Assembly (NCBI GenBank): GCA_964017185.1
Contig: OZ024883.1
Coordinates: 310,001-374,000, forward strand
Length of the DNA stretch: 64,000 nucleotides
Origin: Rugalucina vietnamica
Lineage: Eukaryota > Mollusca > Bivalvia > Lucinida > Lucinidae
Direction of reading: 5' to 3'
The position numbers were made by a program, and so were the translations under genes. The notes below the pieces were generated by a model that made no database searches, was not told the DNA's origin, and saw nothing but the letters and a program-made list of their open reading frames with translations. Shown here in pieces: positions 35,801 to 43,088 of the stretch. The first letter of the stretch is position 1. Each line of letters opens with the position of its first letter.

Positions 35801-37115
35801 CGAGTTACACCCTCGACTGAATGAGCAAGAAGGCGGGAAAGGAGCAGTTCGGTAACCAATATTGATTTTTTCACACAAAAGAGTAGCTTGCCGACCGGAT
35901 GAATGTTGCTGCATGTTAAAAAGTGCCCTTTTTTTAGCAACTTTACCATGCCCTTTTTTTGGGACTGGGGGAAACACTAATTTTGCCCTCCAAATTTGGT
36001 AAGGCATAGCGATAAACACCGAGTAATGTACCTCCACCGAATGAACAAACTTACCTGTATGCTCTATAGCGTCTATAAAGCGAGCAAAAGCGACACAAAA
36101 TGACACTGGCTATCCGAACGACGGTCGTGCCGATAACGCCGCTTATCGGCACGACCGTCGTGCGGATAAGCGGCGTTATCCGCACGACAGGGAAATCGAT
36201 ATCCAAATGTTAAGGATGTTTGGAAATGGATACATTTCAAATTGATAAATATATTACACTGGCTTCAAAACTGAAACAGAATATTACACATGCAGGAAAT
36301 TTTACTTTTTGATTAACAAAATTGTTATTTTGCTGAAATTGGCTTACCTGTGAATTTACCTGTAAAAATCAGTCATGCGTATGCTTAAATGAGGGTAATT
36401 ATCTTAAAATAAATAATAAAATAATGTGGCGATGTCACTAAATTAATGTGGTAATCTAAAAGAATAAACAGCCTTTAACAATGGAGTATGGAAACATTTC
36501 AGTAACACAATTAAAAAAAATGCAATGGTTATATTTTTCTCCGCTGTTAGAAATCTACTGTGATTCAGTTTAAATCAGCTAGATTAGTTTTCTTATTCAT
36601 AGTTAATAAAAAAAAAATGTTAATTTCGAATACATTTCAATAGATAAACACATAATTAATCTATGTGATGACAAATTAATAGTTCAATGCATATGCCTAT
36701 AGATTCGAAAATCTTGTACTCCCGTCGTGCCGAATCTGGGTCGTTTCGGCCCTGGGTCGTTTCGGCCTGAGTCGTTTCGGCCTGGGTCGTTTCGGCCAAT
36801 TTTGGGGGTGGGTCGTTTCGGCCTTGGTAGGTGGGTCGTTTCGGCCAATTTTCTGGGTGAGTCGATTCGGCCCTGGGTCGTTTCGGCTAAATTATATGGA
36901 AATCTTCAGGTAAGTAATAACTCGAAGATAAATTGATCTTCTTGAGTACATGCGTTTTCAAGGACATATATATGATGCATGCATGTGGGATGTTTTGAAA
37001 GTATTGTAGTCACAGTTCCAGCCTCACATATTCTTAGTGTCTCGGAAAAAAACTTTTCATTAACATTTAATGATTAATACTGGCGATTGAAAGGAATGAT
37101 AGGGTTGAACGAATG

Positions 37116-37178
<63 letters not shown>

Positions 37179-37305
37179 AATTAATTAAACTAAACATGTA
37201 GTAGGTATGAAGTCATCGGAAAAGAAGTTTTCATTAACATTTAATGATTAGTCTGTACTGGCGATTGAAAGGAATGATAGGATTGAATGAATGAATGAAT
37301 GAATG

Positions 37306-37364
<59 letters not shown>

Positions 37365-38149
37365 AATTAAACTAAACATGTAGTAGTTATGATTATTATT
37401 AGTGTACTCATTTAAAGTGTGAAAACGTGTGCTTTTCAATTTAATTTGAGTCTACGCATGAGAAAACGAAACGGAATCCGACCAGGTCCATCACAAACCA
37501 GCCTGTACAGTCACAGAAGCAGGCCAGAGTCTTGAAATTTTGGATTTAAGAAGAAGGATGATTCTACTATCTTTATAGCGAAAACAAATGCGCTATCGTT
37601 TAAATGGAATAAAGGTGCATTTTTTTCACCCTGTAATAGACCCAAGTTCCCTTGCAAGACTGGCTGCATGATAAACTAACCTCGTATTACATACACGTTT
37701 TGCATAAAGTATATTATAGGATTGAATAAAACCAGGCCGAAAGGACTCACCAAAATTGGCCGAAACGACCCAGGGCCGAATCGACTCAGGCCGAAACGAC
37801 CCAGGCCGAAACGACCCACGGCCGAAACGACCCACGGCCGAAACGACTCAAGGCCGAAACGACCCGTTACCGTCGTGCCGATAGCCAATACCTGTAGCAT
37901 TGGCTATCCGCACGACGGTCGGGCCGATAACGCCGCTTATCGGCACGACCGTCGTGCGGATAACGCCGCTTATCGGCACGACCGTCGTGCGGATAGTCTC
38001 AGCCACACAAAATGTCGCGAAAACTGATGACATTTTCGAAAAAAAAGGTTTTAGGAAACCAAGTGTGATAATTAAAACAAACATACTTTAAAGTGTTGGT
38101 CTCTGTATGAGCTCAGTCCAGCAGAACCTAAACTTTTTGAAGAAAGCAT
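26809..38149 (-). CDS. NCBP2: NCBP2 (cap-binding complex 20-kDa subunit, CBP20), four exons
   Basis: RRM protein that, with NCBP1, binds the m7G cap of nuclear transcripts and serves splicing, export and decay. Coding exons on the minus strand: 38149-38087, 32347-32166, 31686-31548, 26898-26809; 474 nt, 157 aa against 156 in human. All junctions are GT-AG and phases agree (0, 2, 0). Seen: SSYRDQHFK (13-21) with the cap-stacking Tyr15; LYIGNL RNP2 (37-42) with the second stacking Tyr38; [11 protein letters not shown]1 (76-83); RTDWD (107-111) in the cap pocket; GGQVRDEYR and GRGGYGK in the Gly/Arg tail. The start is the Met 20 codons before Lys21; the extreme N terminus differs from vertebrates. 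Introns of 5.7, 0.5 and 4.6 kb; the first and third are mostly mobile elements, and a LINE lies about 100-160 bp upstream of the ATG. Confidence 0.95.
26953..27200 (-). mobile_element. MITE-2 copy in NCBP2 intron 3
   Basis: GCCGCATCATCATCGAGAAA start, CAGATCAGCTGTGCAATAAC, CTTCAAGCTTCTAGCCATCC, TGGTTTTCTTTTGTTACAGC end. The target duplication is unclear. Confidence 0.8.
27418..27760 (-). mobile_element. SINE-B copy in NCBP2 intron 3
   Basis: TCAGTCAACAGCTAAGGTCA, CATGTCGGGACATTGCC, CACTTTTCCTGGGCAGGCTC, AGCTTTGCCTGGAGGCACAA and CCCCAATGGG, in the same order as 33090-33410. Its CAGTCAAC/CATGTCGGGACA part is shared with the SINE-A tail. Confidence 0.8.
27890..28960 (+). repeat. 146-bp tandem array, seven copies
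   Basis: CGGGACATCGAGGAGAAGCC recurs near 28022, 28168, 28314, 28459, 28605, 28751 and 28898. Each unit has CACGAAATATAGGTCAAGGT and ATGAGATATTAAGGGTTGGC. Confidence 0.93.
29118..31240 (-). mobile_element. Element Y with four 465-bp tandem units
   Basis: Ends: GAGGACCATTGGTCCTGAGA and CGCTCACCTGAAG at the left; TTGTGAGCCTTCGGCTCAGG and TGAGCTAAAAA at the right. The same ends, inverted, bound 55134-56212. Core units start at GATGGGCTG (about 29542, 30007, 30471, 30938), each with GGGCGTGGC-GCCATCTTGG, TTTCGCGATCAAAC and AGATGACCTTGACC. No credible ORF. Confidence 0.88.
31548..31686 (-). CDS. NCBP2: NCBP2 exon 3
   Basis: Acceptor ...CTATAAG, donor GTGAGA. Encodes [20 protein letters not shown] onward to GKTGGQ, 139 nt, completing the RRM and starting the tail. 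Confidence 0.96.
31690..32165. other. NCBP2 intron 2
   Basis: 479-bp intron (31687-32165), the only one without a recognisable transposon. Confidence 0.85.
32166..32347 (-). CDS. NCBP2: NCBP2 exon 2
   Basis: Acceptor TTCTAG, donor GTATCC; 182 nt encoding [10 protein letters not shown] through GFCFVE, that is RNP2 and most of RNP1. It ends in split codon GA|A. Confidence 0.96.
32377..32640 (+). mobile_element. MITE-1 copy in NCBP2 intron 1
   Basis: CATTACGAAAACACACCAAT start, hairpin GTTAGAGTCGCCTCGCAGAG / GCAGTTCTAACGAG, CCCCTGTATTCCCCAG, end CATGTTTTCCTGATG. It begins about 30 bp upstream of exon 2. Confidence 0.88.
33090..33410 (-). mobile_element. SINE-B copy in NCBP2 intron 1
   Basis: GAAGCTTAATGCCCAGTCAA, CAGCTATGATCATG, CACTTTTCCTGGGCAGGCTC, AAGCTTTGCCTTGAGGCACA and CCCAATGAGCTGGGGCC. 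Preceded by a (GTTT)n tract at 33076-33102. A second simple tract, (AAT)n, lies at 32680-32712. Confidence 0.8.
33415..34319. other. NCBP2 intron 1, unassigned
   Basis: No repeat or coding support beyond short spurious ORFs. Confidence 0.4.
34320..34740. mobile_element. TIR-bearing element, copy 1
   Basis: 34320-34460 (AATATTGACCGAGTTAT, AGCAGCTTGCC) is partly inverted at 34600-34735 (GTCAGCAAGGTACACTTTCG, ATTATCGCTATGC). Both halves match 35570-36050. Long-TIR DNA element with no transposase. Confidence 0.6.
34853..35979. mobile_element. hAT-like non-autonomous element
   Basis: TAGTGTTTCCCCTAGC at the left and GGGGGAAACACTA at the right, with repeated CATGCCCTTTTT words inside both ends. 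Only ATTTT is shared by the two flanks, so an 8-bp duplication is not demonstrated. Confidence 0.5.
35570..36060. mobile_element. TIR-bearing element, copy 2, overlapping the hAT-like end
   Basis: ATTACTCGGTGTTTATCGCT at 35601 and AGCGATAAACACCGAGTAAT at 36007 are inverted. The inside matches 34320-34460 (AATATTGACCGAGTTACACC). Confidence 0.6.
36108..36290. repeat. GC-rich palindromic repeat
   Basis: Alternating palindromes of ACGACGGTCGTGCCGATAAC and GGATAAGCGGCGTTATCC, then GACAGGGAAATCGATATCCA and ATTGATAAATATATTACACT. The right part also occurs, split, at 54185-54250 and 56744-56825. The palindromic core recurs at 37876-38005. Confidence 0.75.
37030..37395. repeat. Tandem duplication with two (GA)n tracts
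   Basis: TTTTCATTAACATTTAATGA, GGCGATTGAAAGGAATGATA, (GA)n, GATTGTATAATTAA and AACTAAACATGTAGTAG occur twice about 185 bp apart. (GA)n at 37119-37171 and 37309-37357; (GAAT)n precedes the second. Confidence 0.9.
37448..37600 (+). mobile_element. MITE-2 fragment
   Basis: GCATGAGAAAACGAAACGG, CCGACCAGGTCCATCACAAA and CAGTCACAGAAGCAGGCCAG; right half missing. Confidence 0.7.
37876..38005. repeat. GC-rich palindromic repeat near NCBP2 exon 1
   Basis: GCCGCTTATCGGCACGACCG and TCGTGCGGATAACG occur twice, plus ATAGCCAATACC / CATTGGCTAT. It ends about 80 bp from exon 1. Confidence 0.8.
38087..38149 (-). CDS. NCBP2: NCBP2 exon 1 (first coding exon)
   Basis: ATG at 38149-38147; 21 codons ending SSYRDQHFK; donor GTATGT. 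YRDQHF is diagnostic for CBP20 and carries the cap-stacking Tyr15. In-frame phase 0 joins [10 protein letters not shown] of exon 2. Confidence 0.92.
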
Positions 38150-38257
38150 TGTTTATATGTCACTTCAGAACTTCTTTCTTCGTTTAATTCCTCCTTGTCA
38201 GTAGGCGTTTGACAGCAGTGCTCGATTAGCGAGCCAAATTAGGAGATTGAGTAAAAC

Positions 38258-40399
38258 CCGGAAGCAACATCCGGTATCCGGGACCATAATCCGGAACCAA
38301 TTTGGATTTTGCGCCAGATTTGGCTCGATAAACAAACCCATTTCTCCCAATGTGGAAAGTGGCTGAAAGGTCATAAAAGAGAGGATATGGACGGTCTCCA
38401 TGACCATCTAGCGCGCTATAGGGATTCGTTCCTTTCAACTGACCATAGTCATGTGTCAGTTAATGACATGTGGGTCAGTTTCAAGTCGGAGGTTCTCTCG
38501 GCTATTGAAAGGTTTATTCCATCAAAAATGACCAAGACAAAATATAGTCTACCATGGATCGATAGCTCGATCAAACGCTTGATAAGGAAACGTGATAAAC
38601 TTTACTTTTGTGCTCGCAAGTCAAGCAGCCCTGACATTAAGAACCATTACAAACGGTTCAGAGCACATGTTTTAAAGAGCATTAGAGATGCATATTGGAA
38701 GCATATTACCAATATCTTCTCCTTTGAAAATGATAACCCTGATCCCGATTGTCCCCGAAAAAATGAAAAGGCAAAAAATTTTTGGTCATTTGTCAAGTCC
38801 CTTAAGAAAGACGCGTCTGGGATCAATACTCTTAGAGAAAACGGTATCTTGAAGACTGACACTTTGGATATGGCTAATATTTGTAATAGGCAATTTCAGT
38901 CAGCCTTCACTCGCGAATCAAATGATGAAATCCCCTCCAAAGGCACAAGTCCTTTCACCGCTATGGGTGAAATTACAGTTGACCCCAAAGGGGTCATTAA
39001 ACTGTTGAATAATTTGAATATACACAAGACGCCTGGGCCAAATGGCCTGAGTGCTAGGGTGTTGAAAGAATGTAGGTCTGAAATTGCTCCTGTCCTGACC
39101 TATATCTTCAATGAGTCGCTTGCTCAGGGTGCTGTACCAGACGATTGGCGACAGGCAAATGTAGCCCCGGTATTTAAGAAAGGTGAGAAATACGATGCAG
39201 CTAATTATCGACCGGTGTCGCTTACTTGTATCTGTTGCAAAACTCTAGAGCATATAATAGTCAGCAACATAAACAAACATTTGGCTCTTGAAAACATTCT
39301 TGCTGAATGTCAGCATGGGTTCCGAAGTCAAAGGTCTTGCGAATCCCAGTTAGTTCAGTTTTATCATGATTTGGTTAGTAATCTGGACCGAGCAGTGAGT
39401 CGTGGCCACAGGCAGACGGACGTGATTGTCATGGATTTCGCTAAGGCCTTTGACAAGGTCCCACATAAAAGGTTATTATACAAACTTGACTTTTACGGGA
39501 TTAGAGGAACTACACATAAGTGGATTGACTCGTGGCTCTCTGAGCGCTCTCAAAAAGTGGTATTAGATGGCCGTGCCTCAGACCCAGTCCCGTTTCTTTC
39601 TGGTGTTCCACAAGGATCGGTCTTAGGACCGGTCCTTTTTCTTATTTTTATTAATGATCTCCCTGACAATATCAGGTCATCTGTTCGGCTATTTGCTGAT
39701 GATTGTGTTTTATACAGGAATGTCAAGTCACTATTGGATTGTCAAATTTTACAAGATAACCTGAATAGCTTGGCCAAATGGGAAATGGATTGGCAAATTA
39801 AATTCAATGTTAGCAAATGTCATTCAATGAGGGTGACGCGGCTACATCCAAGTAGGCATATAGAATTCAATTACACACTGCATCAGCAAACATTAGGACA
39901 GGTTCAGTCCGCTAAATACCTAGGTTTAACTATCACAGATGATCTTGATTGGGGTCAACATATTTCTGAAATTACATGCAAGGCAACTAAGACTTTGGGT
40001 TTTCTTCGGCGCAATCTGGCACTGGCACCTAGGCATACTAAGGAAGTTGCATACAAAACATTGGTTCGGCCTCAGCTTGAGTATACAGCCCCTATTTGGC
40101 ATCCCTATCATGAAACTCAGACTAAGAAGGTGGAGAAGGTGCAGAGGACTGCTGCCCGGTGGACCTGCAGGCGATGGAGGAACACAAGTAGCGTCGGTGA
40201 AATGCTAGACGAACTTGAGTGGCCATCCCTGGAGTCCCGCAGGGAGCGGTCTTCCTTAACCTTCTTCTACAAGATACACTCCGGTACAGTGTCTCTTGAT
40301 AAAGACAAATACCTGACCCCGGCACCCAACCTAAGGCATACTCGGGCATCACATGAGTCACAATACACAAGACCATTTGCCTATAGTGGTGCCACGTAG
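38258..40399 (+). mobile_element. LINE reverse transcriptase ORF (no endonuclease), 696 aa from 38309
   Basis: Open frame 38309-40399 for a jockey/CR1-like non-LTR reverse transcriptase. Seen: a thumb-proximal linker with IPSKMTKTK and LPWIDSSIKRLIRKRDKLY; HKTPGPNGLSARVLKE; ANYRPVSLTC; motif A VMDFAKAFDKV with D376; motif B GVPQGSVLGPVLF; motif C FADD at 462-465; AKYLGLTI; PQLEYTAPIWHPY. Missing: the upstream endonuclease and the usual C-terminal RTIPxWNxLP block, so both ends are truncated. The frame is unbroken, which argues for a young insertion. It starts about 100-160 bp from the NCBP2 start codon, transcribed away from that gene. First ~30 residues may be flanking sequence. Confidence 0.9.
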
Positions 40400-40559
40400 A
40401 CCCCACGAAACAATAGAAATTATTATGATTTGTCTCTTCTCATTGAAGAATTGGGTCAAACAGGGTTGTGTAATGGCATCAGCACTGTTCAGCATGTCAT
40501 GCTCATGCTTATGCTCAATCAGGTACCGTTTTGATGGCAATAGATTCAACCTTAGAAGG

Positions 40560-40795
40560 TTGTAAGCCAAAACTGATGAGCTCCTTGGCCCACCGGGGTT
40601 CAACTGGTGGTTTTCTTTTGTTCCGGAGTTAGTAAGTTATTGCGCGCCCAGGGATCTCCATCGTCGGGCAGCTTACTCAGTCTGTGAGTCCTCGTTTTTG
40701 ATTCATCATGGAATTTATCATGATTTATTTGTTAGTCCATGATGATTCATTGACTAGTTAGATATTCACTACGAGGACCGAACAACTAACTAAAG
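40560..40795 (+). mobile_element. RT-element 3' end, partial copy 1
   Basis: CCACCGGGGTTCAACTGG, GGATCTCCATCGTCGGGCAG, GAGTCCTCGTTTTTGATTCA and CATTGACTAGTTAGA, then CGAGGACCGAACAACTAACT. It repeats 41070-41280 head to tail. Confidence 0.8.
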
Positions 40796-40798
40796 GTT

Positions 40799-41029
40799 AT
40801 GTTCGGTCCCCGTGATGAATCCCCAACCAGTCAACTTATAGGAAGCAATGGTTTTTCTTTTCAGTTCAGAAAACTCATAACACGTTACAAACGTACAGGT
40901 TCTATTTTGAATGTTATGCGACAGTCTGCGTGCTTAGTTTTTTACCCAATCATGATTGAAAACTATACTTCCTTCTTAAATTGCTCGCCGGTGGGTCGGG
41001 CGTCAGACTCTACGATGGTCCTGACATAA
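40799..41029 (+). pseudogene. C-terminal remnant of an RT-like ORF
   Basis: IGSNGFSFQFRKLITRYKRT, NVMRQSACLVFYP and LNCSPVGRASDS match the tail of the minus ORF at 58094-58522. Only the last 60 or so codons are present. I associate this tail with reverse-transcriptase ORFs of invertebrate genomes; the class is uncertain. Confidence 0.65.
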
Positions 41030-41660
41030 AGGTATTAATTTAAGTTGGTTGGGGCCGGAGCTTCTTGTCTGTTGCTTGGTCCACCGAGCTTCAACTGGGG
41101 TTATTCTTTTGCTCCGGGTTTCATTAAGGTATTCGGCGCCCATCGGACAGCTTACTGAATCTGTCGAGTCCTCGTTTTTGATTCATCGGGTAGTAATCAT
41201 GATTTATTCGTTTGTCCTTGATATTTCATTGACTAGTTAGAGTTTCACCACGAGGACCTAACAACTAACTAATTGTTGTGAATGACTGCGGAAGATGAGG
41301 GTGGGGATAGGCGCCTGTAAAGCCGGTTTAAGCCCCCAGTAATTTTATATTACTGATCGTTCCAATGCGATACTTCTGTGGTGGTTCAAATTGTTTGCGT
41401 TTTGGAGTCGAATTTTTGTGCTGTTTGAGCCTTATTTACGTTTTCATATTTTAGTTCAGTTCAGGTAACTGAGTGGCCGCCTATTGGAGAATAACTGCTC
41501 ACTCGGCTTACGATATGTTTTCTTGGTATAAGTACCTAAGTGTCATTTTAGTTTTTTTTCCCACCCCTCGGTATATGGAGTGGGAATTTCTTTCTGATTG
41601 CGCCATTTCCTGATCATTGCCTACTTGTATCATTTTCTTTAAATATGTTTTTATATTCGT
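41030..41660 (+). mobile_element. RT-element 3' region and terminal repeat, copy 2
   Basis: After the ORF remnant: CTTGGTCCACCGAGCTTCAA, GAGTCCTCGTTTTTGATTCA, GACTGCGGAAGATGAGGG, GCCTGTAAAGCCGGTTTAAG, CTGAGTGGCCGCCTATTGG, GCTCACTCGGCTTACGATAT and TCCTGATCATTGCCTACTTG. The whole block is inverted at 57375-58090. Confidence 0.8.
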
Positions 41661-42146
41661 TTTTTATATTAGGATAACACGAACAGTCTAATATGAGCTT
41701 CACCAAGCTGTCTCTGTTATCAAACAACTCTTCGCTTAAGAACGGCAATGCAGTTGGACCTGATTATTTTATTGATACGTATATTCGTTTACTCTAGCTG
41801 TTGGATGAAAGCCGGACATTCAAGTCACATATTCCTTGACCTTATACTGGGTTGATTTATTTTGGGAGTTCAATTATTTTTAAACATTTTCTCATTGATT
41901 TTGAATCTACTTTATCAGTATAACTATTAATTTATTAGATATTTTTAGTTTTAAATTGGGTAAATGACAATTTTGGTAATTTTGTGGTCAGTAGTGTTAT
42001 ATATATTTCATGGATATTTTCATGATGATTTCATTTTAATCATAAAATTAAAGGACCTGGTTTTTAAAAGATTTTATGAATCTTTAGGTATTATTATTGA
42101 ATTTTACGTCCCTCTCAAGATTATTTAAGCTCATTTTTCTTTCCTT
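41661..42146. other. No recognisable feature
   Basis: AT-rich spacer between the RT-element and the LTR element. Confidence 0.4.
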
Positions 42147-42975
42147 TGTTATGTATGACAGTTACTTGTTGAAAGATGTGCATTCAGTACTGGTAAACTT
42201 CCCAAGGGAGTATGCCCAGGAAAGTATGATGTTATACATATGATGTTTACTTGTTGTCCTTAGCAATTATTTACTTTTAGTGTCCCAGATATTGGACATA
42301 AACAGGTTGTTTACTTCAGAATTTTCTAGAAATTTCAAATTGTTCTTTGACGGAAAAGTCCGGAAAAATCTGGAAGAACCAAAGATGTAGAATCTTCTAG
42401 AAAAAAATTTTTTTTATGTCAAAAGAATATTGTGGAATTTTCTGGAAGGATAATGGCCTCTCTAGAATATTCCAAAACATTAAATTTTGGTAAACAACTT
42501 GTTATTTTTAGTATATGATATCATAGAATTTGCTGGAAGAATCCTGAATGTTCCTCAGTGCTATATAAGGGCTACAAATTTTCATAAGGACAATCTTTGG
42601 GTACTGTTACTATTAAGAAGTCAAAATCTATCTTACTGGAATTTAAACTTATTCTTGGATTACTTTGTGATATTCGATTCTGGATTGGGACATAGTGCTA
42701 TTTTGAAACAAACTTTAATTCTTGGGATCAGAAACTGATACAGACTTGTGTTAAAAAATTCTGAGGGACATTCAGACATTCTTTAAGGGAATTAACATCT
42801 TGAAAGGTATTGTACATTCATTTTTGTTTGATTGTATATATGCTTTTGATTGTTTCACATGTAATTACTGGTTAAATCACTTCTAAATAGATTTGTTAAA
42901 TTTTAAACAAAGCTTGTTGCTGGCTAACCAACTTGTTGGTTTCCTTAATCTTCTAGTTACGCCTGGCACGTAACA
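42147..42975 (+). repeat. 5' LTR
   Basis: TGTTA...TAACA; TATA box CTATATAAGG at 42561-42570. The 83-codon ORF at 42487-42738 is repeated in the other LTR and is probably not a gene. Confidence 0.95.
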
Positions 42976-42979
42976 GAAT

Positions 42980-42999
42980 TGGGGGCTCGAGTCCGGGAT
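42980..42999 (+). promoter_or_regulatory. Primer binding site, tRNA-Pro-like with 2-nt insertion
   Basis: TGGGGGCTCG, then AG, then TCCGGGAT, four bases after the LTR. Without the AG it would be the complement of the 3' end of tRNA-Pro. Confidence 0.7.
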
Positions 43000-43088
43000 T
43001 GAAATTTCTTGCGCACCAAATTTATTTAAAATTCTAAAGTATCTTCACTGTTTGCTGTTTAAATAGCTAAAGCCAGCAAAAAGCAACC

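Larger units (their letters stand above)
36722..37885. mobile_element. Foldback element with inverted minisatellite arms
   Basis: Left arm 36722-36890: about nine copies of GGGTCGTTTCGGCC with variable spacers. Right arm 37735-37870: the same unit inverted (GGCCGAAACGACCC), about nine copies. Between them lie two (GA)n tracts, a tandem duplication and a MITE-2 fragment. Located in NCBP2 intron 1. Confidence 0.78.

Noticed and set aside
35672..36106. 144-aa minus ORF beginning [10 protein letters not shown] followed by CAG|GTAAGT
   Set aside because: Considered as NCBP2 exon 1, but the residues do not match and the true first exon is at 38149-38087. The rest is inverted-repeat transposon DNA.
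37626..38084. Arg/Phe/Gly-rich ORFs on both strands
   Set aside because: Translations of the GGTCGTTTCGGCC minisatellite and the ACGACGGTCGTGC palindromes.
42487..42738. 83-codon ORF present in both LTRs (also 48577-48828)
   Set aside because: It spans the LTR TATA box and has no recognised domain; its repetition follows from LTR duplication, not selection.
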